Shown here: positions 14,631 through 21,387 of the stretch, piece after piece
How the letters are laid out: each line of letters starts with the position of its first letter
Numbering within the stretch: position 1 is the stretch's first letter
Assembly (NCBI GenBank): GCA_003149735.1
Contig: QANA01000085.1
Coordinates: 12,034 to 37,929, forward strand
Origin: Clostridiales bacterium
GTDB taxonomy: Bacteria > Bacillota_A > Clostridia > Christensenellales > Christensenellaceae
Length of the DNA: 25,896 nt
Direction of reading: 5' to 3'
Made by a program: the position numbers and the translations under genes
Notes under the pieces: generated by a model
Told to the model about the DNA's origin: nothing
The model's input: only the letters and a program-made list of their open reading frames with translations
The model's database searches: none

Positions 14631-16060
14631 GATTTTCTCCTTTCATGATGGCCGGAACTGATCGGAATCATTAATGTAAAAACTGATCCTTTGCCTTCTT
14701 CACTTTGAACCTCAATTCGTCCATTGTGCAACAGTGCCGTCGTTTGCACAATATATAGCCCAAGGCCTGTTCCGCCCGTTTCCCGTGCTCTGGATTTGGA
14801 AACACGATAAAAGCGTTCAAATATCTTTTCCTGCTCTGCTTTTGCAATACCCTCTCCGGTGTCTCGTACACGCACACAGGCCATATTATCCTCTTTCAGA
14901 GTGCTGACATATACATCTCCTCCGTCAGCTGTGTACTTAATTGCATTATCCACCAGGTTGGATATAGCATGCTGCAGATAAGTTGGCAGACAATCCACCT
15001 CATTTTTAAAACGCAGATTCTGGTGTAGCGTAATATGCTTCTTTTTGGCAATCACTCGCAGACTTTGCAGCACATGTTCTGTCATCTGATCCAGCGAGAC
15101 TTTTTCCATCTGCATTTTGCTTTCTTCAATATTCTGTAATTTTGTCATCAGCAACAAATCGTTGATTAGCGCCGTCATCCGGTCAATTTCTCGATTAATA
15201 TCTCCCAGAAATTCTTTATAAACGCTTTCCTCTACCCCATCTTCATAAAGAATAGATTCCGTAAGGATTTTCATGGAGGTCAGAGGTGTTTTCAACTCGT
15301 GGGAAGCATTGGAAACAAATTCGTTTCTGGAGCGATCCACATCCTCCAATCGAACTGCCATCGTATTAAAAGCTTCAGCCAATACAGCTAATTCATCCTT
15401 GCCAGTTACTTGTACCCGTTTGGAAAAATCTCCCCGGGAAATTGCTTCTGTACCCGCTTTCAAGGCCTGCATTGGTTGCAGAATACGGTTAATCAAAAAA
15501 GAAAAGATAACCACCAGAATACAGATTGCCGCCAGATAGATTGCATAATAGTTGACCTGAATAGAATGTACGCTCTGCACCACATCCTGTACACTTTGCG
15601 CCAACACAACTGCACCTATAATTTCGGAATTTTCTATAATTGCCGAAACATAGTTTAGGCTCCATATTTTTCCCTCTTCCTGAGGAATCCGATGAAATCC
15701 ATAAGCAGAATCCTTCCGTTCTACCAATACTTCCCGGATCTCTTCATGAGAAAGCTGCACTCCATTCAATCTGGAAAAGCTATCAATTTGTACAACACCC
15801 AATTCATCCAGAATTAATACCCGGCCATTCAAATCATTTCCTTTTTCCACTGCCAGTTTATATAGATTTTCTGCATTATTTCTGGAAAGATCATAAGCCA
15901 CAGACAGAGAAAAATCATTTGCTTTTTGCGCAGAATCAGAGATACGCAAATGCAGCATATTGTTCTCCAATATTCTGGAAGTGATCAACAATGTGATCGC
16001 AAAGGCGATGATCAGAACGAGCAGGAAAATAATAAACCTCCATTTAATGGAGGTTGTCAT
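14627..16060 (-). CDS. HAMP sensor histidine kinase (PhoR/WalK-like)
   Basis: This is a membrane histidine kinase of about 477 residues. Order of parts: TM1 (residues 8-30), an extracytoplasmic sensing domain of about 130 residues, TM2 (approximately 172-192), HAMP (about 195-245, ending EAFNTMAVRLEDVD), and HisKA with H254 in VSNASHELKTPLTSM. A HATPase domain closes it with the N box VDNAIKYTADGG, G1 VRDTGEGIAKAEQ, F box IFERFYRVSKSR and G2 GGTGLGLYIVQ. No PAS domain lies between HAMP and HisKA. The ATG at 16058-16060 is chosen over a TTG at 16087. It has no SD but lies 1 nt after the regulator's stop, so it likely depends on coupled reinitiation. Stimulus unknown, probably at the envelope. 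Confidence 0.93.
   Translation of the reverse strand: MTTSIKWRFIIFLLVLIIAFAITLLITSRILENNMLHLRISDSAQKANDFSLSVAYDLSRNNAENLYKLAVEKGNDLNGRVLILDELGVVQIDSFSRLNGVQLSHEEIREVLVERKDSAYGFHRIPQEEGKIWSLNYVSAIIENSEIIGAVVLAQSVQDVVQSVHSIQVNYYAIYLAAICILVVIFSFLINRILQPMQALKAGTEAISRGDFSKRVQVTGKDELAVLAEAFNTMAVRLEDVDRSRNEFVSNASHELKTPLTSMKILTESILYEDGVEESVYKEFLGDINREIDRMTALINDLLLMTKLQNIEESKMQMEKVSLDQMTEHVLQSLRVIAKKKHITLHQNLRFKNEVDCLPTYLQHAISNLVDNAIKYTADGGDVYVSTLKEDNMACVRVRDTGEGIAKAEQEKIFERFYRVSKSRARETGGTGLGLYIVQTTALLHNGRIEVQSEEGKGSVFTLMIPISSGHHERRKS
16035..16055 (-). other. Short perfect hairpin at the sensor kinase start
   Basis: On the minus strand AACCTCCAT pairs with ATGGAGGTT around a TAA loop. This 9-bp stem covers codons 3-9 of the kinase gene, just after its start codon. 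The 3' arm carries an SD-like TGGAGG with no start codon after it. It may tune coupled translation or be chance. Confidence 0.35.
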
Positions 16061-16061
16061 T

Positions 16062-16751
16062 TTATTTATCAGAAAAATAGTATCCAACTCCCCACTTTGT
16101 CATAATATACATTGGATTGGCTGGATCCCGTTCTATTTTTTCTCTCAATCTGCGAATATGCACGTCCACCGTACGCAGATCTCCTTTTTGTTTCCAGATC
16201 AGATCCAATAAACTTTCCCGATCAAAAACATGCCCTCTGTTGAGCGCAAACAACTGCAGCAATTCAAATTCTTTGGCCGTCAGGCTAATCTCCCGATCTC
16301 CAATCGTTACATTTCGATTCAGCAAATCAATGGAAATATCCTTTACTTCCAGTTTTCCCAATTCTTTTTTCTCCAGTTCCGCATTTTCAGTGCGCCTCAG
16401 CATATTTTTTATTCTTGCCTTCAACTCCAGCATATTAAAAGGCTTCGTCAGATAATCATCAGCTCCATATTCCAGACCCATGATTTTATCCATATCTTCA
16501 CCTTTTGCCGTCAACATAATAATCGGAACATTTGATATACTGCGAATTCGCTGACAAACTTCCATACCACCTAATTTAGGCAGCATCAAATCCAACAGTA
16601 CCAGATCATAGGTATCAGATTCAAATGTTTCGATTGCCGTTTCCCCATCGTAAGCCGCATCAATCACATAGCCTTCCTGTTTTTCCAGGCTGAATCGCAA
16701 TCCTTTTACTACGCTGGGTTCATCGTCTACAATTAAAATCTTTTTTGCCAT
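16062..16751 (-). CDS. OmpR/PhoP-family response regulator
   Basis: This 229-residue DNA-binding response regulator has a receiver domain (residues 1-120) with the acidic pocket D9-D10, phosphoacceptor D54 in LVLLDLMLP, conserved T/A-K signalling residues (MLTAKGED and DDYLTKPF), and a winged-helix output domain (about 130-229). The output domain has the family segments SLTAKEFELLQLFALNRG, VDVHIRRLREKIE and the closing TKWGVGYYF. It is the partner of the following histidine kinase, which starts 1 nt after its stop. A weak AGGGAT SD lies before the ATG. It lies 44 nt after the aldo/keto reductase, with no terminator between, so it may be in the same transcript. Confidence 0.95.
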   Translation of the reverse strand: MAKKILIVDDEPSVVKGLRFSLEKQEGYVIDAAYDGETAIETFESDTYDLVLLDLMLPKLGGMEVCQRIRSISNVPIIMLTAKGEDMDKIMGLEYGADDYLTKPFNMLELKARIKNMLRRTENAELEKKELGKLEVKDISIDLLNRNVTIGDREISLTAKEFELLQLFALNRGHVFDRESLLDLIWKQKGDLRTVDVHIRRLREKIERDPANPMYIMTKWGVGYYFSDK

Positions 16752-16795
16752 TTCTTATCCCTATCCTACCTATCATTGTCGCATTTAGGCGTGAA

Positions 16796-17608
16796 TCACC
16801 GATTCCACGGATAATCATCCGGATCATCTGCAGTGCGTCTGCCCGTATTCAATCCGCGCATAAATTCCATATCCTTTGCCGATAATGAAAAATCAAATAG
16901 TTCTATATTTTCTTTCATCCTATCGGGCTTCACTGTTTTGGGAAGCACACTCAACCCAGACTGTAATAAAAACCGCAGACATACCTGAGCGGTTGTTTTG
17001 CCATATTTTTGCCCGATTTGTGCGATTTCCTGATTTTGCAGCATATCTCCTGTACGCATCAATGGACGCCATGCCTGTACACATATTCCTTGTGCCTGAC
17101 AATAGGAAATTGTTTCATAATCCATAAAATATGCATGAGCTTCAATCTGGTTGATCATTGGTTTTATTTTAGCATGAGCCAACAGCGTTTCCAAGTGGTG
17201 TTTTTTAAAGTTGGAAACGCCAATTGCCTTTACACGGCCTGCTGCATAAATATCCTCCAGCGCTTTCCAGCGGGAAAGGAATTCATCAGCTGGCCAATGC
17301 AGCATGAAAATATCCACTTTACCCAAACGCGCTTCACTCTTTTCAAATTCACTCATGACTGCTTCATATCCATGAGCATCATTCCAAACCTTACTGGTCA
17401 CCAAAACCTGATCTCGGATTTTTAACGTATCAAAAGCTTCTCGCAATTCCGCTTCGTTTTTATAATATGCAGCCGAGTCAAAAGCCCGATATCCGCTGGC
17501 ATATGCATCCGAAATTACACGCCGGACATCATCCTGATCATGAATCCGATAAGTTCCAAACACCACTTTAGGCAGGGAAAGCCCGTTTTCCAGCACTATA
17601 TATTCCAT
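16796..17608 (-). CDS. Aldo/keto reductase
   Basis: This is a cytosolic NADPH-dependent carbonyl reductase of the 2,5-diketogluconate-reductase-like group. The 270-residue (beta/alpha)8 protein shows the full catalytic tetrad: D44 and Y49 in FDSAAYYKNE, K73 in VTSKVWND, and H104 in MLHWPAD. The family's cofactor region lies near the C-terminus (GLSVLPKTVKPDRMKENIELFDF). It is preceded by AAGGA, which overlaps the stop region of the upstream membrane protein gene (7-nt gap). Substrate cannot be predicted. Its place between a membrane protein and a two-component system gives no metabolic clue. Confidence 0.93.
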   Translation of the reverse strand: MEYIVLENGLSLPKVVFGTYRIHDQDDVRRVISDAYASGYRAFDSAAYYKNEAELREAFDTLKIRDQVLVTSKVWNDAHGYEAVMSEFEKSEARLGKVDIFMLHWPADEFLSRWKALEDIYAAGRVKAIGVSNFKKHHLETLLAHAKIKPMINQIEAHAYFMDYETISYCQAQGICVQAWRPLMRTGDMLQNQEIAQIGQKYGKTTAQVCLRFLLQSGLSVLPKTVKPDRMKENIELFDFSLSAKDMEFMRGLNTGRRTADDPDDYPWNR

Positions 17609-17615
17609 GTGAATT

Positions 17616-18839
17616 TTAATCCTTCTTTTTTGTTCTTTTCTTTACTTCAGTCACTATTGAAGAAATAACCGGCACATCTTCCCACTCACACCAGACTTTT
17701 AACACATATTCATCAACATTGCTGATGGAAGTAAACAGGCCAAACCGATTACGCTTTTTAGCCGTCAGGTCAATCAATTTCTTCATCACTTCCGCTTCCT
17801 GCTCGCTGCAAGTGATCTCCATGCTCACACGATCGGTTCCAAAAGACCCTTTCAAGTAAGAATTTTTCAATTCTTTGGGTACTTCTTTCTCTGCTATTTG
17901 TGTTTCTTCCTGTCGAGCTGTTGCCTGCTCCGGCAGGATATTCTCTTCCGATTCTACATTCTGCTTCTCTGTTGCCAAAGTTACTTCTTCTGCTTCTTCC
18001 TGCTGTATTGACAGTTCTCCTGTGTTTTCCGCTTTTTCAACTTCTGTCTGCTCTTCTGCCTCTTCAACCGCTTCTATTATCTGCTCAGGCACATCCGCAG
18101 ATTCTTCCTGTACCGGTAAAACAGTTATCTCTGCTTCGTAAACTGACTCTTCCTGCTGTGCATTCTCCTTCACTTCCTCAACCGCTTGATTCTTTTCCAA
18201 AAGATCGTATGCACTTTCTTTTATCTGTTCTTTTTCCTGGCTACGAATCTCTTTTTCAATTTGTCCATTCTTTTCTTTTGCTTCTGTAAGTGCAGCATAA
18301 ATACGATTTTCATTGCGAATGCCAATCATTCCGCCCAACAACAAGACAATAATTGCCAGCACCAGAATGGTGGTTGCCATACTCAACAGTACTCCATAGC
18401 GCCCTTCCAGAATTTCCACCAGATACCCTAAATGCGCTATCGAATAAACGGCTTTCCCGCGCACATCTGCAGCATCAATATTCTGATTCACAGATTCATT
18501 TCCCAGATATACTTCCAGCGTACCATCTTCTTTTAGTTCTGTAATAGTGCCGAGATATAATTTGGCCGTTGTCGGTGCAGAAGGGTAATAGAAAACCACG
18601 ACATCTTTCACCGCCAGTTCACTCTCTGTTATTTTTTTTGCCAATACTACAGCATTCTTTTCCACTCCTTCATAGGAGCCGTTGGAAGAACAAATGCCAA
18701 CACCCAAAAAATAAGGCATATCTCCCGCTTCAATATCATTTACGGCAATCACCACAGATACTACCGAAAAGAAAAGCAGCACTATACAGATAATCATCGC
18801 AATAATGCTCAATGTCAGGCTCTTTTTCTTCTTTTCCAT
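17616..18839 (-). CDS. Signal-peptidase-like membrane protein with acidic cytoplasmic tail, probably non-catalytic
   Basis: This 407-residue protein has TM1 (about residues 9-32), an extracytoplasmic domain (33-145), TM2 (148-173), and a long Glu-rich, probably coiled-coil tail (180-320). A compact C-terminal domain follows (about 325-407, from NSYLKGSF to the Lys-rich end). The extracytoplasmic part resembles SipW/archaeal-type signal peptidase I in order and spacing: KKITESELAVKDVVVFY, a short beta hairpin, then VRGKAVYSIAHLGYLV before TM2. Yet the places expected for the SGSM serine, the THRV histidine and the GDxN aspartate read SSNGSYEG, LYLGTI and LGNES. The tail matches no family I recognise. 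A GGGGGA site precedes the ATG. It leads a unit that runs into the aldo/keto reductase. Confidence 0.65.
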   Translation of the reverse strand: MEKKKKSLTLSIIAMIICIVLLFFSVVSVVIAVNDIEAGDMPYFLGVGICSSNGSYEGVEKNAVVLAKKITESELAVKDVVVFYYPSAPTTAKLYLGTITELKEDGTLEVYLGNESVNQNIDAADVRGKAVYSIAHLGYLVEILEGRYGVLLSMATTILVLAIIVLLLGGMIGIRNENRIYAALTEAKEKNGQIEKEIRSQEKEQIKESAYDLLEKNQAVEEVKENAQQEESVYEAEITVLPVQEESADVPEQIIEAVEEAEEQTEVEKAENTGELSIQQEEAEEVTLATEKQNVESEENILPEQATARQEETQIAEKEVPKELKNSYLKGSFGTDRVSMEITCSEQEAEVMKKLIDLTAKKRNRFGLFTSISNVDEYVLKVWCEWEDVPVISSIVTEVKKRTKKKD

Positions 18840-18886
18840 ATAAATCCCCCATTCTCTCTGATCGGCAAAATTTTGAGATTATGATT

Positions 18887-18892
18887 ATTATA
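18887..18892 (-). promoter_or_regulatory. Possible -10 element for the signal-peptidase-like gene unit
   Basis: A perfect TATAAT on the minus strand lies about 50 nt before the start codon, within an AT-rich stretch. The hexamer 17 nt upstream (TAGATT) is a poor -35, and TTGTGT (18920-18915) has a long spacer. Tentative. Confidence 0.35.
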
Positions 18893-19072
18893 TTACAAAT
18901 TGCATATAAAATCTACACAAAAGTGTTTTTCCTCTCACAGCAGATTCTTGAACCCTTTTTTGTTTTTCTTTGATATTGGTTAACCCAATTGTCCATACTA
19001 TTTTTATTCAATAAAAAAGAGCTCTACTTTCAACAATATAACTGCACCACTTCTTTGGCTGTATACACTATG

Positions 19073-19097
19073 AAAGAGAAAGGCTTCTCTTTATTTT
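19073..19097 (+). other. Hairpin in the malic enzyme leader
   Basis: AAAGAGAA pairs with TTCTCTTT around an AGGC loop (8 bp), followed by ATTTT. It is low in GC and has a broken T run, so it would be a weak terminator or attenuator at best. It lies about 50 nt before the malic enzyme start. Confidence 0.35.
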
Positions 19098-19132
19098 AGA
19101 AATAGCAGATGCTCTTTTTCAGAAAGGAATCC

Positions 19133-19144
19133 ATGTCAGAATGA
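19133..19144 (+). other. Three-residue leader ORF overlapping the malic enzyme start
   Basis: AAAGGA (19123-19128) is 4 nt before an ATG-TCA-GAA-TGA mini-ORF and 12 nt before the malic enzyme ATG. The mini-ORF stop overlaps that ATG in an ATGA junction, so translation may pass through the leader and restart. Confidence 0.35.
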
Positions 19145-20313
19145 CACAAAAAGAAACTGCCTTAAAGGCCCATGCCGACTGGAAAGGAAAAATTGAAATC
19201 ATTGCCCGTACAGAAATTGCTACGCCGGAACAACTGGCTCTGGCTTATACTCCCGGTGTTGCCGAACCATGCCTGCAAATTTCCAAAAATCCCATGCTTT
19301 CTTATCGCTATACCCGCCGCGGAAATCTGGTCGCCGTCATCACAGACGGTTCCGCCGTCCTTGGGCTCGGAGATATCGGGCCGGAAGCAGGTATGCCTGT
19401 CATGGAAGGGAAATGTGCTTTGTTTAAACGCTTTGCAGATGTCGATGCTTTTCCGCTCTGTATACGCAGCAAAGACACAGAAGAAATCGTCCATACCATT
19501 TCCTTGATAGCCGGCAGTTTTGGGGGAATTAATCTGGAAGATATTTCCGCACCAAGATGTTTCGAAATTGAGCGCAGATTGAAGGCCTGCTGCGATATTC
19601 CCATTTTTCATGATGACCAGCATGGCACTGCCATTGTCACTTTAGCTGCCCTTCTTAACGCGCTAAAGCTGATCGGCAAACAGTTAGAGGATATAACGGT
19701 TGTCACTTCCGGTGCAGGTGCAGCAGGTATTGCCATTATTAAATTATTGCACAGCCTGGGGCTACGTGATGCGATTCTCTGCGACAAATTGGGCGCTATT
19801 TATAAAGGGCGCGAAAAACTAAATCCGCAAAAAGAAGAAATGGCCCTTATTTCCAATCACAATTTCAAAAAAGGAACGCTCTCTAAGGTAATAGAAGGCG
19901 CTGACGTATTTATCGGCGTCTCCGCGCCCGGTATGTTGACTGCTGAAATGATTCAGAAAATGGCCAAAGACCCCATCATCTTTGCCTTAGCTAATCCCCA
20001 ACCGGAAATTATGCCTGAGCAGGCTTATGCAGCCGGAGCGGCTATCGTTGGCACCGGTCGCAGTGATTATCCAAATCAAATTAACAATGTGTTGGCCTTT
20101 CCGGGTATTTTCCGCGGAGCTCTGGATGTGCGTGCAAGCGATATCAACGATAAAATGCAAATCGCCGCTGCCTATGCCATAGCCAATACGCTCACTGCTT
20201 CCGAACTTAATCGGAATTGCATCATTCCCAATGCCTTTGATACACGCGTAACCAAAAATGTAGCCAATGCCGTTTCTCAGGCAGCTATTCAATGCGGCTT
20301 GAACCGTATATAA
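19141..20313 (+). CDS. NAD(P)-dependent malic enzyme (oxaloacetate-decarboxylating)
   Basis: It decarboxylates malate to pyruvate and CO2 with NAD(P) reduction, or works in reverse. The 390-residue length is that of the short bacterial malic enzymes. Catalytic Tyr36 lies in LALAYTPGVAEPC and catalytic K91 in MEGKCALFKRF. The metal-binding acidic residues lie around FHDDQHGTAIV near residue 155. The nucleotide fold follows with TVVTSGAGAAGIAIIKLL, then ALANPQPEI and the conserved GRSDYPNQINNVLAFPGIFRGALD. It is monocistronic on the plus strand, flanked by a terminator. Its product pyruvate is also the substrate or product of the carboxyltransferase cluster at 3415-7049. The name maeA/maeB cannot be fixed by eye. 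Confidence 0.94.
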   Translation: MTQKETALKAHADWKGKIEIIARTEIATPEQLALAYTPGVAEPCLQISKNPMLSYRYTRRGNLVAVITDGSAVLGLGDIGPEAGMPVMEGKCALFKRFADVDAFPLCIRSKDTEEIVHTISLIAGSFGGINLEDISAPRCFEIERRLKACCDIPIFHDDQHGTAIVTLAALLNALKLIGKQLEDITVVTSGAGAAGIAIIKLLHSLGLRDAILCDKLGAIYKGREKLNPQKEEMALISNHNFKKGTLSKVIEGADVFIGVSAPGMLTAEMIQKMAKDPIIFALANPQPEIMPEQAYAAGAAIVGTGRSDYPNQINNVLAFPGIFRGALDVRASDINDKMQIAAAYAIANTLTASELNRNCIIPNAFDTRVTKNVANAVSQAAIQCGLNRI

Positions 20314-20314
20314 A

Positions 20315-20344
20315 ATAAATCCGGACAAGAATGTCCGGATTTAT
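20315..20344. terminator. Bidirectional terminator between malic enzyme and the glycyl radical operon
   Basis: A perfect 13-bp inverted repeat (ATAAATCCGGACA / TGTCCGGATTTAT) with an AGAA loop starts just after the malic enzyme stop. On the minus strand it is followed by a T-rich TTATA stretch, so it can also end the convergent operon. On the plus strand the T tract is poor. Confidence 0.75.
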
Positions 20345-20479
20345 CAACCATACCTCATTTTCATCATTTTTTATCGCTGCCATAAAAGTTTATAACATCC
20401 AACGGAAGGCTATGGGTTTCCGCGCTATACCACATAATTGTCCGCTATTAGCGTTTCCGCAAAATATCGATTGCCACAT
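20345..20479. other. Intergenic spacer without recognisable gene
   Basis: This 135-nt stretch lies between the terminator and the end of the activase gene. A plus-strand open frame that crosses it has no ribosome binding site and runs into the activase on the other strand. I see no RNA gene or repeat. Confidence 0.5.
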
Positions 20480-21379
20480 TCAGTCAATCAGCACTTCCAC
20501 GCCCAACTCCGAAAAACACTGTGCCAATCTCTGCATTTGCTGCGCATCAGGGGTGATAAATCGTTGCATCCTCTTTCCCAACTTTGCACTCTTTTGTATG
20601 CCTAGATCATGATAGGAAAGCAAATCCACCTGCTTTACAGATCCTCCCAATGTTTGCAAAAAAGCTGCTGTTTGCCGCATATTCTCTTCATTGTCGTTAA
20701 CACCACCGATTACCGGAATGCGAATATAAATCGGCTTTTTTTCTGCCAATCTGCTTAGATTCTGCAGAATCCGGTCATTTCTCGCCCCGGTATATTTCTG
20801 GTGCAATTCTGAATCGTCCACTTTATAGTCCACCAAAAACAGATCCGCATAGGGCAATACCGAATCTACCGCTTCCCAGGGGACTTGCAGAGCAGTGTCG
20901 ATTGCCACATGAATCCCCTCCTGCTTAAATTCCATACAAATTTCGCGAAGAAATTCTGCTTGCAGTAAAGGTTCTCCGCCGGAAAAAGTCACACCTCCGC
21001 CGGAGTTTTCATATAGTTGCCGATCACGTATTCCTTCTTCTAACAACTCCGATTGGCTTTTCCACTGTCCACATCGTTCCATTGCTCCTGCATAGCACAC
21101 TTCAGTGCAGGCGCCGCACTGTACACACTTTGCTGCCTCATATCGATGGATACTTTGTTCTTCCATCTGCTGCGCGCCTGCTCTGCATACTTTCGCGCAG
21201 GCACCACAGCCAATACATTTTTGAGCATCAAACAAAATTTGCATTTGAGAAGATATCGATTCCGGATTATGACACCATGCACAATGCAGGCTGCAGCCTT
21301 TTAAAAAAATTGTTGTGCGAATACCGGAGCCATCATGCAGGGAAAAATGCTGAATATTATAAACCATTGCCCGCTTCAT
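20480..21379 (-). CDS. Glycyl radical enzyme activating enzyme (radical SAM)
   Basis: This radical SAM enzyme installs the glycyl radical on the partner enzyme encoded 8 nt upstream. In its 299 residues the radical SAM cluster motif is C29-x3-C33-x2-C36 (CSLHCAWC). It is followed by an inserted ferredoxin-like domain with two CxxCxxCxxxC clusters (C55/C58/C61/C65 and C85/C88/C91/C95), as in activases of glycerol-dehydratase and choline-lyase types but not PFL-AE. SAM-binding GGGVTFSGGEPLL and the YKVDDSELHQKYTG region follow. GAGG precedes the ATG. It is the last gene of the operon and reads into a bidirectional terminator; the 135 nt after it hold no gene I can support. Confidence 0.95.
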   Translation of the reverse strand: MKRAMVYNIQHFSLHDGSGIRTTIFLKGCSLHCAWCHNPESISSQMQILFDAQKCIGCGACAKVCRAGAQQMEEQSIHRYEAAKCVQCGACTEVCYAGAMERCGQWKSQSELLEEGIRDRQLYENSGGGVTFSGGEPLLQAEFLREICMEFKQEGIHVAIDTALQVPWEAVDSVLPYADLFLVDYKVDDSELHQKYTGARNDRILQNLSRLAEKKPIYIRIPVIGGVNDNEENMRQTAAFLQTLGGSVKQVDLLSYHDLGIQKSAKLGKRMQRFITPDAQQMQRLAQCFSELGVEVLID

Positions 21380-21387
21380 AGATAACC

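Larger units (their letters stand above)
18840..19140. other. Divergent intergenic region of about 300 bp
   Basis: This AT-rich region separates the minus-strand membrane protein unit from the plus-strand malic enzyme. It contains a possible -10 for the minus strand (18887-18892), a near-palindrome around GGTTAACC (18978-18985) that could be a regulator site, a plus-strand hairpin (19073-19092) and a mini-ORF before the malic enzyme. I found no convincing plus-strand promoter and no RNA gene. Confidence 0.5.

Noticed and set aside
18978..18985. Near-palindrome around GGTTAACC upstream of malic enzyme
   Set aside because: Only 8 nt are perfect and no promoter could be placed next to it; too weak to call an operator.
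20331..20612. Plus-strand open frame after malic enzyme
   Set aside because: It starts inside a terminator stem, has no SD and runs into the activase gene on the other strand.
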